DNA of 64,000 bases from Miscanthus floridulus. Taxonomy: Eukaryota > Streptophyta > Magnoliopsida > Poales > Poaceae. The notes beneath the pieces are model-generated. The model had not been told where the DNA came from, did not search any database, and saw nothing but the letters and a program-made list of their open reading frames with translations. Made by a program: the position numbers and the translations under genes. Position 1 is the stretch's first letter; the number at the start of each line of letters is the position of its first letter. The stretch spans positions 69,482,485 through 69,546,484 of the forward strand of contig NC_089581.1 in assembly GCF_019320115.1 (NCBI RefSeq), given 5' to 3'. Below are positions 32,730 through 44,095 of the stretch, piece after piece.

Positions 32730-35272
32730 CAACCGATGGTTCACGTCAAGAATGTTGGGGGCGGTCCGGGTGATGAGGATCCGAGGCGTCCGCCTCGCTT
32801 GCCTACAGATCCAAAAGGCAAGATGACAAAGAAGACTTGAACAAAGAAGCACAAGTACCCAGATGTAGAGATAGCTAGAGCAGCCATAATTGCAGGGGCT
32901 GCAGAGCGTGCCGAGAGAGGAGGTGCTCACAGTGGAGTCCGGATTACAGATTAGCTTTCACCAGAAGCAAGGGCTACACTTGAGCGGGTTGAGCGCCTTC
33001 ATGGTGGTCCACCTGGGACTCTCATGATTGGAGGACGACGTGTTGCCATTGATGAGGGTTAGCCTCAGGGGGAGTCACAGTAGCAGGCACCATTAGTAGA
33101 GCCAACTCAGGAGGGACAGCAGGCCAAGGAGATAGAGCAGGCACCTCAGCCATAGCTTTGCCGCTCTGGTCATACCCATGCTCCAGTCACGCCAAGGGCG
33201 GATACACAGCGGAGGGGTTCTCGTCCACCACCCAAACCACAGGGTCCACCTCCTGTGACACACTTGGACTTTAGGGCCGCCACGGCCAAGCAGGTGTAGC
33301 AGCTCAGGTTTGTGGAGTTTGAGCAGTGGTTCCCACTAAGGAGGGATTACAGAGCATCAGAGGACTTGTACACACCACTCTAGGAGGATTTCTACAATGC
33401 ACATCTTAACAGTGGAGCTATATTCAGACCTTAGAGGGTGTGCAACATTGAGTCTATAGTTGCAGCAGTTGGAGAGCACATACGCCCCTACCTTATATAT
33501 CTACCAGGGCTAACAGACTTGATTGAATGGACAGGATTATATGTTCCATCTTGGGTCCATCAATTCTATGCTACTCTATGGATTGACCTGCAACACAGAT
33601 ACATTCACTTTGTATTCAGAGACAGGGATTACAAGCTGACAAGCACTAGAGTCAGGGAGATACTTAGGCTTTAGGAGCAGCCTGTCAGGTTACATGATGT
33701 TTGCTATGGACAGACAGCGCCTCCCACATGCCCTCATGGCGGTATGGTGCCTCCCACAGATTTGGTTCGCCACTGCTTCAAGGAGCCTTTTGGCGAGGGG
33801 TCGAGCAGGACTCCCAGTGATCTCACTCCTATAGCTAGAGTGTTGGATGCCATTATAAGGAGGACCTTGATTTCGAGGATGGGGTATCGCGAGGGCTTGA
33901 CTCGCTTGCAGCTATGGCTTCTCAACTTCCTGATGCAGCAGACCGTATTTTACATTTGGGATCTCCTTCTTTCAGAGATGGAGGATACTATTGCTGAGGG
34001 GTTTAGAGGTCATCGATAGTTGCCCTATGCCCATTAGATCACATTTCTTATTCACAGGGCAGTTACAGTGAGGTTGCTTGAGATGTTAGCTGAGTACAGT
34101 GGTGCTACTACAGAGTTCCCTATATACAACCTGACTCAAATGATCCGCTATAGTACACCACAAGCACCTAGTCAGCCGCGCCATCGTCCAGATGTACCCG
34201 AGACTAGCCTAGCAGGATGCTATTATCAGAGGTATTGCAGTTACTGAGGAGCAGCTTGCTCAGCAGGAGGGGATGGTCGAGAGCAACCCTAGTGACAACT
34301 CAGATGAGGACTATCGGGACATTCCTTAGATGCCTGCACGTCGACATGATCATGAGGCCGGCAGCTCTAGTTCAACCCCACCTGCACCGTAGATAGACCC
34401 CGCTCTCCTTGCTAAGCGGATGAGGCAGGATTAGGCACGCCAGGCTTAGGAGACCGCTGCCACTTTTGCACAGTTCCAGACTCGGTAGGACGAGTTTCAG
34501 CGATAGCAGCTAGCTATTCAGCAGCAGACGTAGGCTCTACAGCAGTAGCAGTAGGCCATGCATCAGCAGCAGATCGTCATGCAGCAGCAGCTACTTTGAT
34601 TTATGCAGCATGTAGTGACAGCGATTGGGGCTCCACCGCCATAGCCTTCGCCCTAGCTTGGTCAGCCTGCCACCACTTTGATGACTCTAGCATTATAGCC
34701 TAGTGGGCTTCAGAGTTAGGGATAGCTACCAGCACAATATGCTTCACCTACAGAGCAGGTGTCCTAGTATTTTGCTTTGCCAGTGATAGCCCCGCAGTTC
34801 ACACCTCTTTAGATAGGCTTCACACCGGCTGCGATGCCCTCGCTGCTAGTGCTAGAGACTACAGTGTCTAGGAGCCTTAGTGCTTCCTTTAGTGAGTTGA
34901 CAGGGTAGCCTACTCCTCCATACTTACATGTCCTAGGTCCTTCTATCGTTGCACCTATTATCGGGACTACAAAGACGCTCCCTTCATCAGTGGCATCATT
35001 AGAGCCAGCTGCTTCAGTCATACCAGCACAGCCTACATCAGCTCCTGTTCCTGATCCGACCCAGATTGCTTCAGCATCGTTTCCAGCTACAGAGGGTCAG
35101 ACTGCTTAGAGCTCAGGGTCAGATGACGATGGCGTCCAGTTTTAGCTCGCTCCTCGTACCTCAGCGCCTAGCTCGTCCGCTGCAGCTCCGCTGACCGACC
35201 CTTAGGTTTTGGTGTTTGACGCCAAAGGGGGAGAGGGCTCGAGTATGATAGCCTTAGGGGGAGCTTAGCTTA
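32730..35272 (+). pseudogene. SIRE B third (env-position) ORF, decayed by TAG stops
   Basis: An 800-residue ghost frame can be followed from about 32730 to about 34210, then in a shifted frame to 35272. It encodes a basic Pro-rich N part (DPRRPPRLPTDPKGK), a globular domain (33270-34150: LRFVEFEQWFPLRRDY, LPGLTDLIEWTG, FVFRDRDYKLTSTRVREIL, RLQLWLLNFLMQQTV) and a Gln-rich then Pro/Ser/Thr-rich tail. I count about 33 in-frame stops, about 31 TAG, two TGA and no TAA. Sireviruses often carry an env-like ORF here. I see no clear signal peptide or membrane anchor, and the globular part looks more like the 'putative plant transposon protein' domain of TE-linked ORFs. Function unknown. Confidence 0.55.
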
Positions 35273-35669
35273 CTTAGTAGTTCATTATCTAGTACATTTG
35301 GAGTTTTATGTGTGATACACTTTTATGCATTCGTCATGTGTTTACTTTTATGCATTAAACTATATCTTTGTGATAGTGATATCTATGTGATCGTGATATG
35401 TGACATGTGAGCTCTCTACTTTGAATCATTTATATGTCATATCACTTGTGCTATGCTCTTTTGCTTTGCTTCTACGTTTTACTTCGATGCAAATGAGCTT
35501 TATTACTTATACTCATGCTTATTTCATATCTTTTGAGTACATCACATTGGCTTGGGTCATATAAGCTTGCCTAATACTTTTGTTCTTATTGCCAAAAGCT
35601 TATATGAACCAAGCATGTTAAAAACCTCATCTCTTTCACATACTCGAGATGGTATTGTCATCAATCACC

Positions 35670-35683
35670 AAAAAGGGGGAGAT
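35670..35683 (+). promoter_or_regulatory. SIRE B polypurine tract
   Basis: AAAAAGGGGGAGA directly before the 3' LTR. A second similar run (AAAGGGGGAGAGGG) occurs near 35222-35238, and repeated polypurine runs upstream of the 3' LTR are known in Sireviruses. Confidence 0.75.
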
Positions 35684-37100
35684 TGAAAGCGTCTAGGCCT
35701 CTAGTTGGGTTTCGGTGATTAATGACAATACGTGATTACTGTGACTAACATGTGTTTTGCAGAGGCAATTAAGTTAGGTCACTGTAATGGAGATCGATTG
35801 GGCTATCATGATGGTCATGCCCCTACAATGGAAATTGTTTCGGTTTTCAAAGAATGGACTAGTTCTAAGTGTCGATTGAAGTTGGAGTGACACTTAGAGT
35901 AGTTTAGGACTTTGTTTTTCCTTTGGTCGTACTATTAAGGGGGGTACAGATGGGTAGCTTGACCTAGGTGAGTCTAGTGGGTTAGGTGTGGTGCACACTT
36001 GCTAAAACTAGCGCTAGGTAGCTCCAAAATAGTTCTTAGATCCAATGGAGCAAACTTCATTCACATATGATCGAGAGTTGGAAGTGAATGGAGGGTCAAA
36101 TACTGACTGGACGCTGGCTTCGGTGTGACCGGACGCTGGCTTAGAGTCCGGTCAGTTCATTTGATCAAGGTGAAGTCGTCTGGATGCGACCGGACGCTGA
36201 AGGCTAGCGTCCAGTTGACATCAGTAAGGTTCTAGTGAGGGTAAATTGCGACCGGATGCATCCGGTCACACTGTAAACACTGGGTTTCAGGGTGAACTGA
36301 CCGACGCGTCCGGCCAACATGACCAGAGCATCCGATCACCCCGCAGAGACACATAACGGTTCGTTTTTCAGCCCATGTTATAAATACCACCTCCATTCGT
36401 GTGTGGGGTACTTTTGCTTATTCCAATAGTTGAGAAACACGTTTGAGAGTGCCAAGAAGATCAAGGTCCTAGTGAGGTGATTGAGATTTGAGAATCCCAA
36501 AGAGAGCCCTCATTAGTGAGATCAAGAGTAGCAAAGTGTGCATCCACCCTTCTCATTAGGCTTGTCATGGCCAAGTGAGAGTTCGTGCTTGTTACTCTTG
36601 GTGATCGCCATCACCTAGACGGCTTGGTGGTGATTAAGAGTTTGGTGATCATCCGGCGGAGCTTGTGGGTGACCCAACTCAAGTTGTGAGCGGTTGTGGG
36701 TGATTCACCGCGACGGAGTGTCAAAGAATCAACCCGTAGAGAGCACTTGATCCTTGCGCGGATCAAGGGGGAGCTACACCCTTGCATGGGCGCTCCAACG
36801 AGGACTAGTGGGGAGTGGCGACTCTCCGATACCTCGACAAAACATCATCGCGTTCCTTCTCCTCTCTTTACTTTAAGCATTTACTTTGAGCAATTTTGCT
36901 CAATACTTGTCTTTTACATTCCTAGAATTACCATGTTAAAGTAGGATTGAAACTTAGGGTGCTAACTTTTGTGCGTTAGATCAATAGAAACACTTTCTAG
37001 GCACAAGGGGTTAATTGGGCTAACCATATGATTTGATTATTGCAAAGAATTTTGTAATTAGCCCAATTCACCCCCCCTCTTGGGCATCTTGATCGTTTCA
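35684..37100 (+). repeat. SIRE B 3' LTR
   Basis: Begins TGAAAGC and ends GTTTCA, following a polypurine tract. 1417 bp. Similar to the 5' LTR but with many substitutions and several small indels, so this element is older than G1. Confidence 0.88.
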
Positions 37101-37790
37101 AGGACCATGGACGGCAAACTCCTACCGACATTCTATGAAGCTACAGAAAGAACGGGCCTAATCGAAGAGGACAACACGCTGAACGAGAGTCTCGCTGAGG
37201 CAACCGGGTGGATGATGCCATATGCGCTGCGAAGGCTCTTTGCAACAATATTGGTATTTTGTGAGCCCAGCGATGTGTTTGGACTTTGCGAGAAACACAA
37301 GGAGGCAATGTCGGAGGACTACAGGCGCAATAATTAATCCACCATGGTGGAGCAGATGATCCTCATAGATATTCAAAAGTTGCTACAATCAATGCAGAAG
37401 GATATAAAGATGTACCCACTTCCTGATATCGATGACACATATGACGTCTCTCGTGATATTCCTAGAGAGATTTTTGAGGAGGCTAGCATTGAGGCTAACA
37501 AGGATGATGTGGCTCTGTCAAACACTCTTAATGAGGAGCAGTGGGCTGCATACGATGAGATTATGTCCTTAGTTGATACCGAACACGAGGGCCTCTTCTT
37601 TATGGATGGTTCTGGTGGGACCGAAAAGACTTATCCGTATAGAGCACTTCTAGCTACTATACGCAGTCAGAAAAAGATTGATGTGGCAATAGCTACATCT
37701 AGTGTCGCAGCCTCAATTATACCTGGTGGTAGAACCGTCCGCTCACGCTTTAAGATTGACTTAGAATTATTTATGGGCGTTGTACCCAAA
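37101..37790 (+). pseudogene. Helitron helicase (PIF1-like) part, continuation after SIRE B
   Basis: Resumes with DGKLLPTFYEATERTGLIEED and MPYALRRLFATILVF (37105-37260), then SEDYRRNN, NEEQWAAYDEIM (37535) and a Walker A region reading GGTEKT (about 37615), where PIF1-like helicases have GGTGKT. The Gly-to-Glu change should abolish ATP binding. There is a stop and frame change near 37337. Homology fades after RTVRSRFKI (about 37755), so Walker B and later motifs are missing. Confidence 0.72.
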
Positions 37791-38695
37791 CCGGTTTTGG
37801 GCCTGTCGGAGCCCGTGTGGCTTGCATGGGCTTGCATTGCAAGTACAACATTTGCATGGTACGTAGCATTTTATTTGTTTTCTTCCGTATATACTCCCTC
37901 TGTATCGTTTTCATAGTCGTTTTAGCCCTCAATAAGGTTCAGTAAAGATTCTTTGAACCAAGATGATGCTGTGTCCAGATGCATGGATAGATTTCTGAAC
38001 CTGGACGTTTTAATGCAGTGCCAGATCGACTCTGAAAAATGGAGGAGTACTGTACATGTATACGCTTGTTTGGACTTAGCATCTAGTGCCTGCGCACACT
38101 GGTGGTGTTCCTGGGCCAACATGGCCTGGCTTGCTAAGGTGAAGAGAGGTGTTGCCGGGCTGCGCCGCTCCGCCGCCGCGGTGGACATGCTTGCCGTTCC
38201 GGCGATCGCCGGACTCACTGTTGACTGGCGCTTTGTCGAGCCGTAGGGTGCCGTATTTGCCACGGCCATGGACGAAACTGCGCGTTCACCGGGCTGCCGT
38301 TTCTGCCGGCCGGGCCGCCACGGTCGTCGTGGATGTGCCGTGTTGCCGAGACGCCGCACCTACGTTCGTCGCGGGCCCAAGATGGCGGCCGCCAGGCCGT
38401 TGAACTGGGGCAACATCAACGGGCTGCTGGCTTGCCCGGTTGCCGCAAGCCGTGGATGCCACGTGGCTGAGTTGCGACGTGCGTTCGTTGCCCACGGTGC
38501 CGTGCCATGCGCTTGCCGCCGGTGACTTATACGGCCAGTCCCGCAGTGATGTTGGTGCTGCCGAGATGGCCCCAGACGTGTCGCCGTTCCGGCACCGGTG
38601 CAACTTGCCGTCGCCCGTGCCGGGATTGCGCACGAGGCCCTGAATCATAGCTACGCAGGGGGGTCAAATACGGATCATTGAAATATGTACAGAAT
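37791..38695. other. Unclassified segment; GC/CpG-rich from 38130
   Basis: 37880-37925 (TACTCCCTCTGTATCG...) resembles the end of a Stowaway/mariner MITE, but no partner end is clear. 38130-38640 is very GC- and CpG-rich, with recurring TGCCG/CCGGAAC words and open frames on both strands that match nothing I know. High CpG in a TE-dense neighbourhood suggests either young or unmethylated sequence. It could be a captured gene fragment of the Helitron, but that is speculation. Confidence 0.35.
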
Positions 38696-38698
38696 CTC

Positions 38699-39048
38699 AC
38701 CCTCGAAGTGAGCAGCCATGGCGATGTTGATGTCGAGGTACGGACGTCGCGCCGAGTCTCCGAGGTGGCTGCCGGCGAGGCTCCTGCTGTGCTCGCCGGA
38801 CCGGGCGCTCCGGCCTCCGGGGAACTGGTGGATGGCGAGGAACGCGTGTGTGTGCAGCAGGGCGGCGGCGTGTGCGTGAAGAATGTGTGTGCGCAGGGCG
38901 GGGGTGTGGAAGCAGTGGAGCAGAGCGGCGGCGTGTTGGTGATCGAGTGTGTGTGTGTGTGTGCAGCCTGACGGCGGTGTGTTATGATGGAGTGCGCGTG
39001 TGTGTGGTGAGAGGGAGGAGGGCTTGTGTATTTAATTTATATATATAG
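38699..39048 (-). other. Possible promoter and first exon of a minus-strand gene
   Basis: On the minus strand CTATATATAAATT (39034-39048) looks like a TATA box. A CA-rich leader with an (AC)n run (38945-38965) follows, then an ATG in good context at 38719 (GCCATGGCTGC, reading MAAHFE) and an immediate GAGG|GTGAGA donor site (GT at 38699-38700). It faces the MATH-BTB promoter head to head, with about 230 bases between the TATA boxes. No convincing downstream exon was found, so it may be a broken gene, a non-coding RNA or chance. Confidence 0.3.
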
Positions 39049-39278
39049 GCCAGATGAGCTAGCGAAAATAATCTGTTACCACCCGCGTCACGTACCCAGC
39101 TTGATCGATAGCACTCGGAGGGCGCGCGCACGAGACGAAAGCCATCGGTGGTTTTTAGGTGTAAATAAATAAAATAACAGATACACACATACTATTACAG
39201 CCGTACATCGTACATACGACCTGGCAGGCCCCTTCGTTTGGTTCGGGGGGCTTAGAGCGGCTGCAGCAATCGAGTACC

Positions 39279-39285
39279 TATAAAA
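39279..39285 (+). promoter_or_regulatory. TATA box of the MATH-BTB gene
   Basis: TATAAAA, 139 bases before the ATG at 39424. It predicts a transcription start near 39310 and a leader of about 110 bases. Confidence 0.65.
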
Positions 39286-39423
39286 CGTCATCGCAGGGCC
39301 GGTGGGCAAGCACACACACGTACAGCAACCACAATCCTTTCACCTTTTTTAGGGGAAAACTTGATTCACCCCAAACCCGGCCTCCGCTATTCCATCCATC
39401 TCGTAGTCCCTTCCCACACCACA

Positions 39424-40530
39424 ATGTCGTCGTCCTCATCCTCCATTGTCGCCACCTCCGCTTTCGGCTCGCACGTGCTCAAGATCGACGGCTACATGCG
39501 CACCAAGGGACTCGCCACCGGCATCCACCTCAGGTCCTGCTCCTTCAGCGCTGGTGGCCACACCTGGCACCTCGCCTACCTCCCCAACGGGGACTCCGCG
39601 TGGAACGCTGACTTCATCTCGTTCTACCTCGTCCTCGAGGACCCCCCCGCCAACGGCACCCCGGTGCTCGCGCAGTTCTGCATCGCCCTGCTCGACCGCG
39701 CCGGCAATCCGGTGCCGTCCCACACCCAGGCCCGCCCCGTGACCCGTTTCGCCGCCCACGCCGCGCACTGGGGCTTCAACACCTTCATCCAGAGGGAAGT
39801 GCTCGAGAAGTCGAGGTACCTCAACCTCAAGGACGACTCCTTCTGCGTCTGCTGCGAGGTCAACGTCATCACTGGGTTCCGCGCTGAGGACGCCGCCTCC
39901 GTCGCCGCCAAAGCTGCTGCCACCGCGTGCGTCCGCGTCCCGCCGTCAGACCTGTCGCAGAACTTCGGCGAACTCCTGCGGAGCGAGCTGGGCGCCGACG
40001 TGCGCTTCCGGGTCGACGGGGAGGACTTCGTCGCACATCGTTGCGTGCTCGCGGTAAGATCGCCGGTGTTCCAGGCCCAGCTGTTCGGTGCCATGAAGGA
40101 GGCCTCGCTTTCCGCTGGGGAGCATTGCTGGGTGGAGATGGATGACATGAGGGCAGACGTGTTCAGGAATTTGTTACATTTCATCTACACCGACGCGCTG
40201 CCCACCAAGCCCGAGCGCCAGGAAGAGACCCTCATCATGGCTCAGCACCTGCTCGTCGCCGCCGACAGGTATGGCATGGAGAGGCTCAAGCTCATCTGCG
40301 AGGACATTCTGTGCAGGCACATCGACGTCAGCACCGCGGCCACCACGCTGGCCCTTGCTGAGCAGCACCGATGCCAGGGGCTCAAGGAAGCATGCTTTCA
40401 GTTCCTCAAGAAGTCTCCTGGGTCGCTGAATGCTGTTATGGCAACTGATGGATTTGACCATCTGGCCAACAGCTGCCCGGCCATTATAAAGGAATTGATG
40501 TCTAGACTTGTTGCTGCCCATTCCAACTGA
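39424..40530 (+). CDS. MATH-BTB (BPM-type) protein, CUL3 ubiquitin ligase adaptor
   Basis: Uninterrupted 368-residue frame. ATG 39424 is the first Met of the frame, within CACAATGTCG and 139 bases after a TATA box. Residues 15-150 form the MATH domain (SHVLKIDGY at 16, STRCSF-like RSCSFSAGGHTW at 37-48, YLNLKDDSFCVCCEV near 132-145), the substrate-binding part. Residues 178-300 are the BTB/POZ domain (ADVRFRVDGEDFVAHRCVLAVRSPVFQAQLFGAMKE at 191-226; FRNLLHFIYTDALP near 247-260), which in this family binds CULLIN3. Residues 300-368 are a BACK-like helical tail. Length and single-exon structure match the large grass-expanded MATH-BTB clade, whose members evolve quickly and often in clusters. 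Codons are strongly GC-rich, unlike the surrounding TEs. It is probably cytosolic/nuclear; targets cannot be inferred. Confidence 0.93.
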   Translation: MSSSSSSIVATSAFGSHVLKIDGYMRTKGLATGIHLRSCSFSAGGHTWHLAYLPNGDSAWNADFISFYLVLEDPPANGTPVLAQFCIALLDRAGNPVPSHTQARPVTRFAAHAAHWGFNTFIQREVLEKSRYLNLKDDSFCVCCEVNVITGFRAEDAASVAAKAAATACVRVPPSDLSQNFGELLRSELGADVRFRVDGEDFVAHRCVLAVRSPVFQAQLFGAMKEASLSAGEHCWVEMDDMRADVFRNLLHFIYTDALPTKPERQEETLIMAQHLLVAADRYGMERLKLICEDILCRHIDVSTAATTLALAEQHRCQGLKEACFQFLKKSPGSLNAVMATDGFDHLANSCPAIIKELMSRLVAAHSN

Positions 40531-41317
40531 ACAAGATTAAGGACATGTTGTCCAACATGACAGCAGCAATGCGAAATGCAACTGTCCACTCCCTGTTATT
40601 GTGTGTTAGTCACAATATTAAAGGTGCCGCTCCGGATATGCTATGTATGTTTAGTTCATCTTATTAAACTTTATTTAGTTATATGTGATATCCCAATGTA
40701 TGTTTAGTTAGTTATAATCTTATTAAACTTTGGTTTTGGAAGGAGAACTATATATTCCGAGGGGAAATCCTTTCAAAGTATTGTAGTTTTATTTTTTCTA
40801 TGCTTGGTACAAATATCATTATGGAAATTAGTTCTCTAAGATACATTATTATGGTTATGGAGAGGGTGTTCAATGTCAAGCAACATTACACATTGTTCTG
40901 CCTGCGAGGAGTATTTGCTCTAATAGTTACATGTGTACTTTAATCCTAATTAAAAATGGCACATTATTATTGTATCATGTTCCTTTTTTTCTTGCTTGGT
41001 TGTTATATATGTATCCGATCGAGGACAAATGTATGTTGATACGACTGCATGGCAATCCCATGTTCATTTCAAGGTCACCACATTAGCCGATACCTTGCCG
41101 ACATTTGCCCAATTTCATGATAATTGAAGCAATTGCAGTACTAGCTACAACTTTGTATTGGCGCTGATGGTATTATTGTTACCCAGTTTTGTTGTTGTTC
41201 AGTACAAAATCCTTTTTGTAGACTTGTAGCTAGATTCAGCTCGATCTGGACATGCCTGGAGACAGGTGCTCATTATTCCTACGAGGTTTATTTTGTTTAC
41301 ATGTACTCTTTCTTCTA
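40531..41317. other. 3' UTR and intergenic sequence downstream of MATH-BTB
   Basis: AT-rich with no coding frame. A short duplicated phrase (TATGTTTAGTT...TCTTATTAAACTTT) occurs at 40645-40675 and 40697-40730. Polyadenylation probably occurs within the first 300 bases, but no single signal stands out. Confidence 0.45.
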
Positions 41318-41480
41318 CTCCTTCAATTCGGTTCCAATTTAAAGGTCATTTTTTAAAGTTTTTTACATACACAAAATTTACTAGATATTTAGACATATCA
41401 TATGTCTTGGTGCATAACAAAAGCTATGTACCTAGAAAATCCAAAAATAACCTATAATTTGGGACAGTGGGTGGGATGAG
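41318..41480. mobile_element. Stowaway/mariner-type MITE
   Basis: The left end CTCCTTCAATTCGGTTCCAA and the reverse complement of the right end (CTCATCCCACCCACTGTCCCAAATTATAGG, shortened here) are decayed versions of the CTCCCTCCGTCCCAAATTATAGGTC terminus of grass Stowaway MITEs. A TA flanks each side (41316-41317; TTA after 41480). About 163 bp, no coding. Confidence 0.6.
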
Positions 41481-42480
41481 TTACCTTTAACAGCTGATAG
41501 TTTATATTGTTTGTTGGTGCAATTTGTGCATGTACAGGTGAGAAAAATTGATCCATAGAAGCTATATTCTGCTCAAAACTTTAGTGTTATTTGGATGACA
41601 TTGCCCACCATAGTTAATTTTGTTTCCCGACAACATATGTTGATTGCAGAACTGGTTCCATGATTATCTAAAGAAAGAAGCTCTAAAACGGTATATGTAC
41701 CGGTAGTTGAGAGCTTTTTCTAGGTCATTTTTTGAAATGTGATAAGCCATTTCCATTATCACGGAAATTAGTGGTCATTATTATTTTGATGAAATGATAC
41801 TCCTTAGCTCACTTATGGAAAGCATGGGGTATTTTTTTTTTGGAAAAAGCATGGGGTATGTTGATAAAGTAGGTTTGCAAAGGCCGCATGAGAGGCATAT
41901 TCAACTTCTCTAGAAGACCGTGTATTATGTACATATATAATATGCCCTAGAGACCAACCATATTGGATCAACGAATAGGCTCAGAGGGATTATGATCCAT
42001 TAGGGTTTTAGTTAGAGTTATAATATGCCACAAGCATTGAAGAACCATTAGTAACGTTTATATATAGGAGGCGGTGGTGGAGGGCGTTTGCATGCATTGA
42101 CGGCCTTCACCAACGAAGTTTCCATATTTAGACATAACAAATTTACTAGACTCAATAGGACATAATCGTTCGAACATAACAAGGATGTTACATGTTCTTC
42201 AGATGCCCAATGTTCCCTAAAGTGGCATTTAGTTCGATTAGGGATGAAAACAATCAAAAAGGTCGGGAAAAGTCTCTAGTCACTTTTAGTTTCACAAAAC
42301 GAAAATGGAATCGGGAACCTTGGTCGGGAAAATAGTAAGGGAAATGTCAGAGAATCGAAAATAGGAGAATTCGATTGGGTCCACGTTGATAATGGTCGGA
42401 ACCGATTCAGGAACACCAAACAATGTAACCATGACTTTAAGATTTAATTGGCCACAACAAAACTATATAAGATCATACAA
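41481..42480. other. Intergenic, nothing coding
   Basis: AT-rich intergenic DNA. A GGGAAAAG/TCGGGAA-rich patch (42240-42420) may be old TE sequence. No gene or RNA recognised. Confidence 0.4.
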
Positions 42481-43226
<746 letters not shown>

Positions 43227-44095
43227 TTCCAAAAAGCATGATGCACGTGAAATTTATCATCAGTGTATATTTCCATGAAGCCATAGACTAGGGAATATAA
43301 ATTTCAATTCTCGTTATTTACTTTGGAAAGCATAATTAGATAACCGTAAAAAAACATGGAAAAATGGAAGAAAATAAAACAAATTGGCCAACTATTTGTG
43401 ACAAAAAAAGCAAAACACGCGGGATAAAATAAAATATACAAATTGCGGGTGTGCTAGTGTACTAAGTACACAAACAAAGGCAAGTAGGTAGAGAAAACAT
43501 GCATTTCATTAATTCTTTAATCAACAAAATTAAGCGCGCGTGGCGTCGTCTTCGCTTTTTTGCCTTCTCCGTGCATGGTGATGGTAGATGGATGATAATT
43601 AATGTAGGTGTAGGCGTTGGTATGATCCATGGCCTCGTCGGTCATGGGCGACGTGTGAACGTCAATGGTTGGTTAGTAATATGCATGAAGAAGAAACGAA
43701 GCGTCGACTTGATATTGACCAATAAATATTAAAGTTGCTCAACAATTAAGATAACCCAATCTCCGGCTCAGACAGTCGACGAGATGACAGTTTGTGCTCT
43801 CGGCCTCGTCGCATGCATGTGCTATCTGCACCGTTCAAAACTGCTTTGAGATTCGTGCTGCGCACACACTACTGTTTGGCATTACACGTATCTCGAAGCG
43901 CAGTGTGGACGGCTGCGATAGCACATCCTCGATGTGCATGTATGCACCAAAAAAGTTGCTTTGGAATGGAAGACACATTCGTGCACCAGCTAGATGGCGC
44001 TTTTATTATTTGTCGATGTAACTGATGGGCTTCAACGCCCAAAGCAGCTCCCTAGGAAGGACCGGACCGTACCCCTCCCGATGGCGCGAAGAACT
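43227..44095. other. Intergenic, no recognised gene
   Basis: Several open frames under 80 codons, none with recognisable motifs or splice structure. 43440-43500 is AT-rich; 43780-44030 has balanced composition but no match I know. Confidence 0.4.

Larger units (their letters stand above)
24089..37100 (+). mobile_element. SIRE B: nearly complete Sirevirus-type Copia retrotransposon
   Basis: A 13.0-kb element with two LTRs, PBS, gag, protease-integrase-RT-RNase H, a long downstream ORF in the env-like position and a polypurine tract. It sits inside the Helitron gene: helicase coding resumes immediately after its right end (37101). The left LTR lacks its first bases and no TSD is found, so the left junction suffered a deletion. 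Stops, frameshifts and an integrase active-site substitution make it non-autonomous. Confidence 0.88.
22031..37790 (+). mobile_element. Degenerate autonomous Helitron (Rep/helicase), split by SIRE B
   Basis: Two blocks of Helitron Rep-helicase coding sequence (22031-24088 and 37101-37790) are collinear and sit either side of SIRE B. The Helitron ends (5' TC, 3' hairpin plus CTRR) were not identified. The 5' limit may lie to the left and the 3' limit somewhere in 37.8-38.6 kb. Confidence 0.75.

Noticed and set aside
39436..40521. Open frames overlapping MATH-BTB in other frames, up to 186 codons
   Set aside because: High GC at third codon positions suppresses stops in other frames; only the + frame has MATH and BTB domains.
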